Assembly: GCF_052324685.1 (NCBI RefSeq)
Contig: NC_135224.1
Location: 22,273,451 to 22,337,450, forward strand
From: Brachyhypopomus gauderio
Lineage: Eukaryota; Chordata; Actinopteri; Gymnotiformes; Hypopomidae
DNA length: 64,000 bases
Reading direction: 5' to 3'
The stretch's first letter is position 1; each line of letters begins with the position of its first letter. Both the position numbers and the translations under genes were made by a program. The notes under the pieces were generated by a model. It searched no databases. It saw only the letters and a program-made list of their open reading frames with translations, and was not told the DNA's origin. Shown here one piece after another: positions 1 to 12,440 of the stretch.

Positions 1-330
1 GAGCTTGCATGTATCCTGAGGCAAACAGACAAGCACCATGCATAATCTGATTGGCTAGAATGAAGTGTGAACAGTTCCCTTTTAAGGCCTTAAAATATAC
101 CTGGGGGCTATGACATCATATACAAACCCCCAGGGGTCACAAAACCTGGGGCGGAGACATAATTGACTGTAATCACTGCATTCCAACATGCCATGTGCAC
201 ATAGATATCATAGAAACATAAAAGTGTGAGTAAATCTTTAGATTTTGAAATTTAGAGCCCACTAAACCACTGGAATTAACAGACCGGAGAAAGCATGCAG
301 TGAAACGATTAGGCCAACACAGCAATACAT
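1..330. repeat. LTR-like dispersed repeat, copy A
   Basis: About 180 bases from position 31 (core aagcaccatgcat) match, with scattered differences, the segment starting near 9,153. Both copies share the order: aagcaccatgcat block, a cctgggggct block, then an atcactgcattc block. Ty3/gypsy coding remnants lie just downstream, so this may be a decayed LTR or another interspersed repeat. That assignment is inference. No target-site duplication was recognised. Confidence 0.5.
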
Positions 331-439
331 GATACAACACTCCTGTAGTAATATAACAGTAAACACATTATATCATTGTGTACATCATGCACAGCTGAAC
401 ACAACTTCTGAAGAAGATTCCAGGTAAGAAACTGCAGGG

Positions 440-730
440 CAAAGTATGCTGAGCTAGTGGATGAGTGCCGGAATAACGGGTGGCCCATTGAGGTGGGAAA
501 AGGGTTTGCGGGCCAATCGCTTTGCAAGACATAACATCTTGGGCATCACGGGGGCCAACAAACGAAGGGCCATCAAGGAGGCCACCAAGGCAGCAGAGGT
601 TGTCTCAAGATGGTTGTGGATAAGGAGAGGAGACCCGTGGGTGTGGTCGCGCTACCTGGACACAAGCTGGGGCCTGATCAACCCTGGCTGAGTCACCTGG
701 GTGAGTGTATGATGTTGAAAGACCTGAAAC
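440..730 (+). pseudogene. Retroelement polyprotein C-terminal fragment, frameshifted
   Basis: Two overlapping plus-strand frames together give a peptide typical of the C-terminal tail of fish retrotransposon polyproteins. One frame reads YAELVDECRNNGWPIEVG up to about position 500. Another then reads ITGANKRRAIKEATKAAE and SRWLWIRRGDPW. The first frame resumes with GPDQPWLSHLGE near 670-706. The need to change frame marks it as dead. I recognise the style of the peptide from retroelement proteins but cannot fix the clade. Confidence 0.5.
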
Positions 731-847
731 ACTCTGTGACCCCAGGTAACATCACTGATGTGTCCAGGTTGCATCAGTAGATGTATGTTACAAGTGTACT
801 TAGGTAAGATACAGTATGTAGATACTGTTTCTGTACAGAATTCTGCA

Positions 848-1000
848 AGTCAAACTGCACACAGGTGATGTAAACCACCTGTAACCAGCCACACTGAAGA
901 AAAGTTCTTCACATGGGGAAACAGGTTGAGGAAGAACTTGTGAAGCTGGAAAAATTAGGTGTAATAGAAAGAGTTGATGGACCAACACCATATATATATA
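848..1000 (+). mobile_element. Ty3/gypsy pol fragment, copy 1
   Basis: The translated stretch VEEELVKLEKLGVIERVDG followed by PTP resembles the segment just upstream of the reverse transcriptase in Ty3/gypsy Pol. It is interrupted after the PTP by TA repeats. The same 145-base block recurs at 2,030-2,175 with only a few substitutions. It is a non-functional remnant. Confidence 0.6.
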
Positions 1001-2029
1001 TGAACTCACAGGTACCTGCCATCGGTGCTGTGTACTGGCAATTGTCCTGTGGTGTGCAGTCGTCCTGTGGTGACCAGCTGTCCTGTAATGAGCAGCTGTC
1101 CTGTGGTGAGCAATCATCACCAGTATCTGCTCTGAAACCACGCATTGCTGCTGCATTTTCTTCAACGCTCAGAATCATCACTTCTCTTTTGATTACTCTT
1201 GTGATGACTACAGTGGAGAATAAAGATACTTTCAACACTCCCTCTCCTCTCACACCCTCAATGTCGCCACTGTCATAGGCACGTTTAAAAGGTTTCACAA
1301 CATGCAAACAACCAGACACCCACTATCCTACACTGCTTTTTCAAACACAAATAACTTATATAAGAACAACAAGAGAAACATTATTTCAGGGTGCAATGTA
1401 TATCCACTGATTCTGAAATTATATAAATAAAATAATTATTATTACCATAAATAAATAAATATAAGAATTAAATATATCAATGTTTAGGTTCATTATGATT
1501 AGAATTATTTCTATTAACAAATTAGATTAGTTAGCTCACTGTAGTTAGTTTGTCCAATGATATTAATAATTAGGTCATGAAATACACCTGTATGTTGAGC
1601 ATTTACACTGGCAGAGACTCCAGTCTTAGCTGACATGTTCTGGTCTGGATCAGTAATATCTGTGTTTACAAGGGACGAGAGGGTGTTACAATAAAACATT
1701 ATTTATAGGGCAACAACAGGTGTAGTCTGCAAACTGCATTACTAAAAATGAATCTAAAATATGTGGGTCAGGGTCCACAGTGACGTTGCAGTTGAAAGGC
1801 AAATCCACAACCACGTTGAGTTTCAGAGCTAATAGCGTCCATGGCCCTTTCTGCGTTACCAATGATAACAATGGCTCATTTCTGTTACCATACAGCTGCT
1901 GCAGAGGGACTTTATCAGAGATTTACACACCATGTTTACCAAGTTAGAGCTTACTGAGTCAAACCACATCAGTCAACTCCTTAATGACTACAAACATCTT
2001 ACTCTGGCCACTGGTAAGCTCAAATATTT

Positions 2030-2180
2030 GCAAGTCAAACTGCACACAGGTGATGTAAACCACCTGTAACCAGCCACACTGAAGAAAAGCTCTTCACATG
2101 GGGAAACAGGTTGAGGAAGAGCTTGTGAAGCTGGAAAAATTAGGGGTAATAGAAAGAGTTGATGGACTAACACCATGGGT
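2030..2180 (+). mobile_element. Ty3/gypsy pol fragment, copy 2
   Basis: This is a near-identical second copy of the block at 848-993, including the translated VEEELVKLEKLGVIERVDG stretch. Here the next codon gives L instead of P before TPW. A reverse-transcriptase fragment follows about 370 bases downstream. This suggests a single degraded gypsy-class element with an internal duplication, or two nested insertions. Confidence 0.6.
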
Positions 2181-2544
2181 CTGTCCCATGAGCTGTTTAC
2201 AGACAACGTTTCACATCATAGAGTGTCCCACGTAGACTGTCCCAATTCTTAGACACCTTAAATAGGCTGCCTACTAAGATACCCTAAACTGGCTGAATTT
2301 TAAGTCTGCATCGAATAGTACCTCAGCCACTATGGCAATCCCATGATGCAACTGTGATGAGATGGTTCTCGTAACTAAAGCGTCTCCGTAATCTGCCTTT
2401 GAGGATGGATATCGGTTATATTGCTGCCTACTTAAACAGCTGCCTACATAATCAGTACCTATACTTGGGCAGTTAACTAGGTATTGGGGCAGACTACATG
2501 TAGTGACACCCAAGCCAAATAATCCAGATTAGGTTAGAATCTGT

Positions 2545-2700
2545 TAATCTGCTTCTGCCCAATGCAATAAAACGGCAGCAGAACATCACGCCAGCCATTG
2601 ATGATCTACTCCATGATGTGAACTTTGCTGTTGTCTTCTCCCAATTGGATCTCCATGCTGGTTACCATCATCTGCAGAACAGTACCTTCTACTGTTCTAA
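2545..2700 (+). mobile_element. Ty3/gypsy reverse-transcriptase fragment
   Basis: One frame reads ITPAIDDLLHDVNFAVVFSQ then LDLHAGYHHLQ. These match the conserved start of the gypsy reverse transcriptase, in which the D of the (K/Q)LDL motif is catalytic. The reading frame does not continue to the YxDD box, so only a short piece survives. Confidence 0.7.
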
Positions 2701-3133
2701 ACTGCTCATAATACTGAAAATGGTAACATTGATAAAATGACCAGATAACTAGTACTCAGTGAATATGACTGTATTTGAATTTGCTTTTGAAACATCTTAA
2801 AAATATTATACTCATATAACTGCAACAGTAAACATTTACGTAAACATTTATGTACTCATGATCATGTAGGTCTACTCTTTGAAAACTCCTTCATCGTGAA
2901 CACACTCACAATCATCAGTTAAATCCACTCAGGGAAATGGATCGCAGCAAAATCCACATTACAAAATATTCTTCTATGTTTTGTGTAATTACATATTTCC
3001 ACCAGCTCCCAATTCCTCAACTTAATAGTACACCTTCAAACTGAATATGATTCCAGTTGACTTACTCTGAGTAGTGATTCAGTACTCTATACATTCTCTG
3101 AATGTGAATAATGAATAAGATTTATATTACTCT

Positions 3134-3568
3134 TTAACTTAAAATAGTTTTTTTGCTCTCTTTGGATGTAAAATGCTTCGTTACTATTTCTGACAATAAA
3201 TGTGATTTAGCTGCATTGTTCTCTATGAGTTTAAATGGTGAATATGATTTACTCTGTTTAGTGAATATGATTTTATTTGCATTACTGTATTGGAGATTGT
3301 TCTTCAAGTCTTCAGCCTGTTGGTAAAGGTTCATCTTCACCAGGATGTTCAGCATAACATCTACAGCTCCATTTGGATGATAACTTTGCACCATCATGTC
3401 CACTGTCTCGTATCTGTCTGCGTTCTCCAACTGTGCTATTGGTATTGTTTTAGAACCTTCCACACAGTTGGTCAGATACCACTGAAATGACTTCAAGTGC
3501 TTCTCCCCCAGGTTAAGAAGAGCTTTCAGCAACTCTTCTTTAACCTTGGCCATCTCCATCCTGCACCC
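3134..3568 (-). CDS. Pyrin-domain (PYD) protein exon, partial
   Basis: A minus-strand exon begins at 3568 after a good acceptor (ttgttgtccag). Two possible starts lie at 3557-3559 and 3551-3553, the second giving MAKVKEELL. It encodes a six-helix death-fold of the PYD class: LLKALLNLGEKHLKSFQWYL, then IPIAQLENADRYETVDMMV, then the GAVDVMLNILVKMN helix. Such domains mediate homotypic assembly of inflammasome-type complexes and are common at the N-terminus of fish NLR proteins. The frame runs on to a stop at 3134 with a tail I do not recognise. A GT inside the Q-Y-S-N stretch could instead be a donor. No NACHT or LRR exon is visible nearby, so this is an orphan exon, a PYD-only gene or a fragment. 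Confidence 0.6.
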   Translation of the reverse strand, partial: GCRMEMAKVKEELLKALLNLGEKHLKSFQWYLTNCVEGSKTIPIAQLENADRYETVDMMVQSYHPNGAVDVMLNILVKMNLYQQAEDLKNNLQYSNANKIIFTKQSKSYSPFKLIENNAAKSHLLSEIVTKHFTSKESKKTILS

Positions 3569-3599
3569 CTGGACAACAAGCAAACGTAAACAGGGTTTT

Positions 3600-5280
3600 C
3601 AATGGAAGTCTGTGCTATGTAAGCAGAAATGATGTGGGACTTCCTGGAGCTTCCTGAAAGGTCAGAGACAAAATGACACAAACAAATCACATCCAACATA
3701 TGAACTTTGGTATAGTCGTGCAAGACATGCTAAAGAAACAAGGAATCATTTTTGTTTCATATTTGTCTTAATAATTCACAGTAGTGTTGAGAGCTAGTGT
3801 TGAGAAAGTCTAATTTCAACAGGATGGCAAGTGATAGTTACATAGAATATCCTTTGTTCATATAATTTCTATTTCACTACAGTGTACAGTAGCTATGTTA
3901 CATTACACACACGCTTCCTAACTTACCTCTGGAGTCCGACTAAATGATATTCTGGTTTTACTTCCATTTTATGCCAAAAGGACTGACCAGTCTGAGCACA
4001 TTCCTGTCATGTCTAAAGGTCTGAAGTGTGCGTTAGTGTGCATGTACAGTTGCATTCGTGTTCGTCCATCAGTCCATCAGTCTCCTTAAAAAACCCTAAA
4101 GATTTCATTGATGCTTGTTTTTTTTCCAAATAATTCATTTCATTGGTGGACGTGTCCTATCAGCTGGTCTTGAACATTTCAACCACCATCTCAAATATGC
4201 CAGTAGCTAATACATCGAAACTGTGATGTCATACATCTGTTACCGACAATCTCCCCACTTCCAGACTATTGTCTTGTCATGTCTAGCCAGTCTCCCGCCC
4301 CCACCGTTTCTTAGTTTTGTCGTATAACGACTACTCCTGCCTGGGGTTTGACCCAAAACACATGCTTTTTGCAGTGAATCTTGCATTGTGCAAAGGTCAA
4401 ATTCTGTTCTATGCATTCTTGTTCTCATGTTCCCCACTGCAGTGCTCACCTGTGTGGTTTCTGACAGAAATAATGATGATCACATCACAATGGTCACTTT
4501 TCCCCTATCCACCACAACTGAAAATTGAACTGAAAATCCCGGTTGTACTATGAGTGAGCTCTTGTGTTAAGCTTCATTGTATTTAGGTGTGTTGTGCTTT
4601 TTTCCCCTCTGTTTTATTTCATGCACCTCCCACTTCCTCATTCATTGTGATGACATCATCCTTATTTTCTTATCACCACTGAAAGACTGCGACGTTCTTA
4701 CTCTGAATATGCTTCTGTATCGCCATGGTTTTGCGCTCTGAGCTGGAGTGTTTTGTCTTCGAGGTGTTGTCCTGTTAATGGTGTCTGTAATTTGTTTCAC
4801 TTTTATTTGTCAACACATTATGTAGTCACTCCTGGGTTACTCAGTTTTCTTCATATTTGTGTGGTGGTTTATCTTTTCTGCATTGGCCCACCTGAAGTTG
4901 GCCTGGTGTATTCTGAGCCCGAATTTGTTGTTTGGTTCTTCGTCATTTTCTCCCTTGGCAACAGTTTTCATATCATTCTACGGTTCACTGTTTCCTGCTG
5001 TTCGGTCACAGAGTTTAGCTGAATGGCTTTGTAACACCTGTGCCTGTGATTCGTAGTTCTTCTCCTGGTGGGAGTGATAGATGAACGTCAGTCTTGATGA
5101 CTGTAAAACATTACGTTGTAGGAAAGGTGGCACTGGTTGATTTAAATTGGTGAATTATAGAGAGCGTTTCAAATCTATAATCATAACCATGAGGACAGTC
5201 CAGATTTGAGTAGCTAGTGGGGTTGGAGAAGGGTGGTGTGGATGGCGTAAAGTGTCTGGGGTGATCTGTGATAGAAGGGT
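3600..5280. other. Intergenic, no gene recognised
   Basis: Short open frames only, none with a recognisable domain or splice context. The 4,700-5,060 part is T-rich and looks like old retroposon-derived sequence, which I could not assign. Confidence 0.4.
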
Positions 5281-5281
5281 G

Positions 5282-5740
5282 TCAGCTAGTATGAAAGGAA
5301 AGATCTATAGGACAGTAGTGAGACCTGCTATGTTGTATGGAGATGGAGGTGTCTGAGATGAAGATGTTGAGATTCTCATTTGGAGTGAGGAGGAAGGATA
5401 GGATCAGAAATGAGTCTATTAGAGGATCAGCACATGTAGCATGTTTTGGAGATAAAGTTAGAGGAGCGAGATTGAGATGGTTTGGACATGTACAGAGGAG
5501 AGAGGAGAGGTATATTGGTAGGAGGGTCTTGAGGATGGAACTTCCAGGCAAGAGGAGGAGAGGTAGACCTAAGAGGAGGTTTATGGATGCAGTGGTAGAG
5601 GATATGAGAGTGGCTGGTGTGTCAGTGGAGGACACTCAGGACAGGGCCAGATGGAGGAGTTTGATCCGCTGTGGCGACCCCTAAACGGGAATTGCCGAAA
5701 GAAGAAAAAGAAGAAGAAGTGGGGTTGGAGAAGGAGACAT
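5282..5740 (+). mobile_element. Non-LTR retrotransposon 3' end (pol C-terminus and tail)
   Basis: The plus strand encodes the typical C-terminal tail of a LINE ORF2 protein: KIYRTVVRPAMLYG, then RLRWFGHVQRREE, then RRRGRPKRRFMDAV and finally WRSLIRCGDP before a stop near 5684. A short A-rich (gaagaaaaagaagaagaag) tail follows and marks the 3' end of the insertion. One frame change is needed near 5,337, so the copy is dead and 5'-truncated. The clade is not assigned. Confidence 0.7.
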
Positions 5741-5744
5741 AATA

Positions 5745-7400
5745 CATGACAAACACAAGAAATAAAACATGACAACTAAACACAGAAGACACAGACAAGA
5801 AACCTTACAGGGTAACTGGGTAACATTCACCCATTTGAGTGTTTACTGAAAGTCAAACTGAAGATCAAGATGAGTGTTGTTGTTGCTGTGCTTATCCTAC
5901 GTCTTTCACAGCAGTGGTTGTTCAAATTTTTCTAAGCAGGCTGCGATATATTCTGACTCTCGCGGTTGCCGGTCCTCTGGTGTCGTGGTTCCCATGACAA
6001 GGCCCCACCATGTGTCTGTTGTTTTGGTTGCTTGTTCAGGAACGTTGTATCATGTCCTATTTTGTGGCTTCCTGGTTTTGGACTCGTGCCAGGTTAGTTT
6101 TGTGTAAATCACAAATCTGTCTGTTTGTTTTGTTTTTATCTTGCGTGTTCCTGTTCTTTAGTTATGTAATCCATTTCTGTTGACTGACTCCACTGGCTTT
6201 ATGACCCTGAGCTTTTCTTATGACTACGATGCTGAATTTGCTCTTTATAAGCGCTGCTCTTCTCAGGATAAGTGTGCGTTTTCTTCATTTCTAAAATCAC
6301 AGCGCCATTTTAGGTCACGTGGATCCTGCCACCATAAAAGGCCATGCAGCTACACTCCAGCCTGCATGACTAAGTGCTAATAGTTGTAGCCTATTGGAAG
6401 GTTTCACACTAATAGTGTAAAAATAGATGTGTATATACAAATGCTGGCATCGTATGAAGAAATTATAATAAACCGAAGTTAATATGAATGTAGAGGCTGG
6501 CCTGCGTGTCATATGTAATTTGAAGGAGCACAGTTCAGTTCCTGACCGAGGATTCTCTTGTTTGATGCTCTTGATCAACACAGCTATGTGTGCCAAGAAT
6601 AAATTCAGTCATGAGGACTTGGAAGGCACCTGTTAGTAGAGCTTAGGAGACAGCTAGTGTTGCAGTGAGGACACGCAGCAACAGGGATCAGATTGAGCTG
6701 CCAGTGTAACCCCAGGATTAACTGATAATCCTCTTCCCACATTCGTGATGAATGTGTTTCCAGCAGGTAACTGTGGTCGTAAATTATGCATTAAAGCAAC
6801 ATGCTGCAGATGACTGCGTGCTAGTGTGCTCCTACTTTGTGAAATGCAAGTTGGCTGACGATGCTTCTCGGCCAACTGGAACACTAATGATGCAGGTGAC
6901 TGGAGCAACAGCCTGCTGCCACGGTTACCATTCTCAGATGGGAAGTCCTTAGAGATCAATGAACAAACACTGACCTCTAAATTGACTCCTGGGACACGTC
7001 AGTTTGCAAAACAGATGTAGAATCTCATATTCCGTGGAAAAAGCTTGAATATCAGCTTGTGTAAACTGTGTTTTTGCAGGTAAAAATATACGATCTTATC
7101 ATTGTTAACCTTTTACATTTATGTCAGTAATGAAATAGCAAAAAATGTAATAAAAACAATTGTATAAATAATAATTATTTATGCTAATATTTACTAATAT
7201 CAGTATTTATCAAATATAATGCCACTTATGCCAAAGGTTCTCTTACATTTTGAGTCACTGTGCAATGAAGAAAACAAGATTCAGAGTTGTTTCCATGGAG
7301 TAAATGTTATTAACAGATCATGGGCATTTATACTCTAATGTAGCAGCTTTCTGGGATTTACAGTTCAGAGCATTTGATCTGTTGCTGATATAGAAAAGTG
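5745..7400. other. Intergenic, no gene recognised
   Basis: AT-rich DNA with several short open frames and no recognised domain. The lower end (about 7,000-7,400) is probably the 3' untranslated region of the scramblase gene on the minus strand. No clear polyadenylation hexamer was found for it. Confidence 0.4.
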
Positions 7401-7404
7401 TTTC

Positions 7405-8802
7405 TTAATGTGAATTTTCTTTTGGTGAATTCTCAAAGTACATGAAATCCTGGAAAAAAAAAGACAAAGACAGCATTAGTGTCTAATAGTTGGCACGTGT
7501 ACTGATGTGCACAGTAACACAATGCGCTTCACTTACAATGAGGAAACAGGCGCCTAATATAACAGCCTTGATCTTCACGTCTAAGTCCACGGGAAACTGC
7601 ATCCCGAAGTTGTCTGCGTCTGTAAACATTTCTGCCCCCACGCCACTCCACTGCTTGCTTATCTTCCCGATTACTGCAGCCCCGTCCAGAGACACCACCT
7701 ATCAGCAGAATAACAGGTAGTTTAGTCACTAGTGTGTCCTGGAGTGGTGGATGTTCCTGTGGGGGATGCAGGATCTGGTGTTCCTCCATAAAACCAAGGG
7801 GGGCAACAATTGGTGGTTTACCTAAAGAAGTTCCAATAGCAGTGGGATGAAAGTGACCATTTGTATTTTAGTTATATCGATGTGTTTGTGTGGCATGTTT
7901 AGTCTCATTTTGCAGCTTGTTGTGTGCTGGGAAAGGTTATGCTAACAGGGTAAGAGTTCCATCACTCACTGAGAAGGTTTGTAGACTTCACCCCAAAGGT
8001 GGCAGTCCTGTGTGGAAATGCACTATGTATGCAAATGCACTATTTTGTCTTTACCATCAACAGTTTCTGCATCATAAGCATATCTTGAAGTACCTTGAAT
8101 ATCACGTCAGAAAAGCAGTTACAGTTGCAAAAGGGTCCCACTATGTGCAGAACTCCCTCCTTCCTGCTGTTCCTGATGGTAAATTTGGGTAGATAAGGGT
8201 GCCATTCCTGGGTCACGTAACCAAGAGGGTTTCCAGGAGGGGCCTGGACCTCAAGCTGAAACACAGAAACATGTTCTCCGCTCAGCAACTTAGCCAAATA
8301 TAAAGCACCATTATAACTAATTCATTAAATAATATGATCAAATACCATTGTAAACATTATAGTATTAGTTGCATGATCTGTAATAGTGATTCAAATATCA
8401 ATGAAGTGGTGATTTACAACACGCACAATGGATTTAGGAGTTAGGAGTCAATGCTATGCCATGCTAACACTATATGTACCATTACAGATTGTTAAATCAG
8501 TGCTTTATGCTGGTTCAGAACTACGTTATCGGTTTCTGTAACTACTGAGTTTTACCCAGAGGAAGGTGTTCCAGGACTCGTACCTCTTGCAGACAGCATG
8601 GACACCAACAGCTGCTGCACCTCAGTGGCCGTGTGAGAGTGAGCACCTCACGTCCCGTATTGTCCTGGACGTGCAGGACGAACGGGCGTACGGCCCCGCA
8701 CAGCTGCCTCGTACACAGGTTGCTCTCCTCAGCAGCGAGGAACACCTGCTGACCTAAACTGTTCTTAACTACATACTGATTATTACTCTCCCAGCCCAGA
8801 AG

Positions 8803-8852
<50 letters not shown>

Positions 8853-9147
8853 TAGAGTTTATGAATGAATGATAGTGTGATGTCATTCCTATAATCATTT
8901 TAGTTATGGTTACCTTCCATGAGTTCCACTTTCTGATGGATGAGAAGCTGATCGATCTATAGAAGATACAGTGGACTTGAAAATAAATCCATTGTGTAAA
9001 CTCAAGTATCAATGATACAACAACAAATTCTTCTTTAAGATTAATAACTCCTCTTCACCTGGGTTAAGTACTCCAGTCCTGGGGGGCAGTTGGGCAGTGC
9101 CTGCGGTGGGGGCATCACCATGACGACAGACTGAGTGGGCATGGGTC
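7405..9147 (-). CDS. Phospholipid scramblase (PLSCR1-3 type)
   Basis: Six minus-strand exons splice in frame: 9147-9059, 8956-8914, 8804-8584, 8255-8094, 7698-7537 and 7449-7405 (stop). Family hallmarks in order are [25 protein letters not shown], the Cys-rich palmitoylation-type segment [35 protein letters not shown], and the calcium-binding [12 protein letters not shown] just before the C-terminal hydrophobic segment. Scramblases move phospholipids between bilayer leaflets in response to calcium, and some act in the nucleus. Starting at the ATG at 9142-9140, the product is 238 residues, without the long Pro-rich N-terminus of many family members. An upstream exon may exist beyond the repeat at 9,153. 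The two 162-base exons are in phase 0. Which paralogue it is cannot be settled here. Confidence 0.85.
8807..8848. repeat. (GA)n microsatellite at a scramblase acceptor
   Basis: Forty-two bases of GA, which read CT on the coding strand. They end directly at the acceptor AG of the exon starting at 8804 and so form its polypyrimidine tract. The host intron is only 109 bases long. Confidence 0.9.
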
Positions 9148-9152
9148 CTAAG

Positions 9153-9390
9153 GCAAGCACCATGCATATTCTGATTGGGTAGAATGAGGTGTGAATAGTT
9201 CCCTTATAAGCCCTTAAGATGTACCTGGGGGCTCTAACATCACAGGTGCCTGATCAGCCAGAACACCTGGGGTTAACTTAACACCTGAGGCAATTAACTA
9301 ATCACTGCATTCCTACATCTTGCCCACTGAAGAATTCATAGAGCCACTCCAATGATGTAAACCATTGGAGCAACACAGCAACACCCACTG
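9153..9390. repeat. LTR-like dispersed repeat, copy B
   Basis: Second copy of the repeat seen at positions 31-330 (shared aagcaccatgcat, cctgggggct and atcactgcattc blocks). It starts within about five bases of the acceptor of the first recognised scramblase exon. Its edge therefore supplies part of the sequence ahead of that splice site. Confidence 0.5.
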
Positions 9391-12150
9391 CCTTATTTAT
9401 AAAGTTTATAAAATAATACACATGTAATTGCTATTTGCTCATTCTTGCATGTCCAGAATTCATGTCCAAGTTTTGCTTGTTTTCTTAGTGTACCAACAAA
9501 AAAATGATGAATATGAACATTTCTCATATTGGACACTTTAAGAATGCGTGTCAAGTTTTCATGGCATTTTTCTGAAGTACTGCTTCACTGACAGGAAGTT
9601 ATTTACAGACCAGACTGTCTCTATGGGGCCTGCATACCAAATCTAAAGACAGGATCATTAACTTGCAGATCTTAAAATAGCTGACTAAGCTTGACATGTT
9701 TGAGACCCCTCTGGTGCAATGAGACTCCCAACAGCCTCTTCCAAAAAAAAAAGTAAATATTGTTTTAGGATCAAAAAGACTGCTCTTGCTCTGTCAAATA
9801 TTATTATTATTATTATTATTTTTCACTATTACATTAGTGCATACCAGCTAGCCAGCCTTCTGTCATGCAACAACACTGACACCATCTGCACATTATACAA
9901 TGTACACATTACATGATGCAGAAACCTTGTAGATTCGTAATTTTGTATATGTAGTTTCCATTGTGCAATTTTCTTCCCACATGAGTCTGACTCACTTCAG
10001 GAAGTCTCACGACCTCCGCCCTCAACTATCAAATGAACAAAAGGAAGTGAAGTGCACGTGTGTAGATGTAAGACAGGGTTCTGGTTACTACTGGCCACCA
10101 CTAACCTTCTGTCACCATTTCTATAGCTGTGGACATAGGTGTTAAGAATGACAAATGACACACACAACCATTTGAAGACTGTTCGCTAAAGCCGCTAATC
10201 TCAGTTTCCCATGATAGACAGCCTTAAGTCATGGTTCTATCACTAATTATCGTCGCTAATGTAAAACTTTTATTTAATATATTTTGCATTTTTCACACAA
10301 AGCAGTGCACAAGTTAAATATTTATGTTTTGCAAAATAAAAATCTTTATACATAGATATTTCAACAAACAATATTAGATGTGACACATGTCAATTAGGAT
10401 GAGTTCACTTGTATGGTGTTGTAAACATGACAAAGATAGCTGATGAATTAGCAAGACAGTTATGTAATAGTTTGAGTCTAAGCAAATTCTAGGCAGAGAA
10501 CCCTGGACATACGGTTTACATATTCCAACGCAAATGTATTGTATTACTTCCACTAAGCAATTCCCATGCATCATACTTTAGCTAATCCTAACAAGAAACA
10601 TTACTTTCTCTGCAACTTACCCCCATTCTGACTTTACTGGAGGGGGGGAGACCGCTTATCTTATATTTATACGCATGAGCTTTTTAAGCAAATGGCTAAA
10701 AATATTGTAAACATGTAAGGCAGTTCTATTCTGGTACTGTAAATATACAAGAAGTAAAGTACTGATAGTCTATTCCATTATCATACTGTTGCAGTGGATA
10801 TAGTGCATGTCAAAAGTATAATATTTATAATATTTTGTGCATGGACAACATGAAATAAGAAGGTATTTAAAAATAAGCTGTTCCAGATAGTCTCTTTATT
10901 ATTTGTGATAGTCATATCAATGTGTATTTCATGACAGCCACATATCTTTGTTATATGCTTATATAAAATAACACAAATACACTGTTATTAAAATCAAAAA
11001 ATCTCATCGCTCATGATTACAGATCCTAGCATATGCCTCTGATGCCATACCTTACTGTAGTCATACACAATTCTAACATAACAGATGGCATTGATAACGG
11101 CAGCATTGCCAGCAGTTTGCTTACTTTAGCTGATGAAAACACAAAGGCTTTTCAGGGGTGTGTGCTTTGGTTGAAACATTAGTTAAGTCCGTCTGCATTG
11201 TATTATATCTTTAGATACCTCAGCAATTCACATAAATTAAACTTGAAGCCATAATTGTGAAATGGCTTTTAGCAATGAAAGATAAAATTGTTTGTAATGC
11301 CAGAACAGAATGCCCCTTTCATTCAAGGTCAGCACCTTTTAAGTAATACAAATGACAGATATTCAAATAGTGAGAGGTAACAGTGACCACAGCAGAATGT
11401 GATTGTAAATCTTACAAATCAGGATATCTCTGACACTGAAGACCTCCAGTGAAGTGGAGAGCTAGCAGCTCTCCCACCACCTTGGTGGGTAAAATTTGAA
11501 CACTGCCAAAACATTTCTGGAAAAGCCATGATGGTGCAGAAGGAACCTCAACCTTCTGGTGATCTAGGAAAATCTTGGTTTAGAATGATATTTTTCTCTT
11601 CTGAAATGTGTGGCCCTGCTTTAACCCTCTGAATGATGAATAACTGAAGGGACACTTGCCAATAAACCCAAAGGATCTCTGTCATACTGTCATCTCACGC
11701 ACCCCCTTCGCTCAAATTCTTCTGTCAAAGGATAAGTCATATATCTACGTTTTTGCCAGCAGTTATGTCCAAGAGTGAAAGAAGCGCTAGATGTGCCTGG
11801 AACTCGGACCCCAGACGCCCGGAGTGGGCGACTTCTTCTCTCTCCGGCTCCATCCTGAGACACATTGCTCCGCCTGTTCACCAGCCTGTCCACCACCCGT
11901 CTGGAGCACAGACCAATGCCTGCCTGCTCCATCTAGGCAATGAGCAGTACCGAACGCTGCCCCTTGTAGAAGTCACTGTGCGATCGCACCATCACGGTCT
12001 TTCCATTATGTACGAATGTTTTGACAGTGTTCGCATTTTACCCACCATGGTGTTGGGAGAGCTGGTAGAATGTTTGTTTCCTTGCATGGCCATTTCATTG
12101 GATGTCTTCAGTGGCAGTGATATCCTGATTTGAAATGTAAATGTAAAAAA
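9391..12150. other. Intergenic, AT-rich, no gene recognised
   Basis: Contains a short (TTA)n run at 9,800-9,820 and otherwise unremarkable AT-rich DNA. The open frame at 11,753-12,133 has no splice context or recognised domain and I do not call it a gene. Confidence 0.4.
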
Positions 12151-12440
12151 TGTGCCGTATTTTGTCAATTGTGATTTTTACACCGCAATCGAAATTTGTC
12201 CTCCGCTTTTAACCCATCTGTGCAGTTAGAACACACACACACACACTAGTGATTACTAGGGGGCTGTGGATCACACGTGCCCAGAGCGGTGGGCAGCCTT
12301 AGCCCGGCGCCCGGGGAGCAGTTGGGGTTAGGTGCCTTGCTCAAGGGCACCTCAATCATGGTCTCAGGTCTGGGAATCAAACCCATGACCCTCCGGTCAC
12401 AAGACCAGTTCCCTACCACCAGGCCATGACTGCCCCTGAA
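12150..12440. repeat. Fish interspersed repeat (SINE/MITE-like)
   Basis: The blocks cccatctgtgcagttagaac, gagcggtgggcagcc, gcccggggagcagttggggt and ccaccaggccatgactgccc are, from memory, typical of a very common interspersed element of fish genomes. No target-site duplication was resolved, and the class is not assigned. Confidence 0.55.

Noticed and set aside
11690-12133. Open frames on both strands near 11.7-12.1 kb
   Set aside because: No domain, no convincing splice sites, and overlap on opposite strands. Most likely chance.
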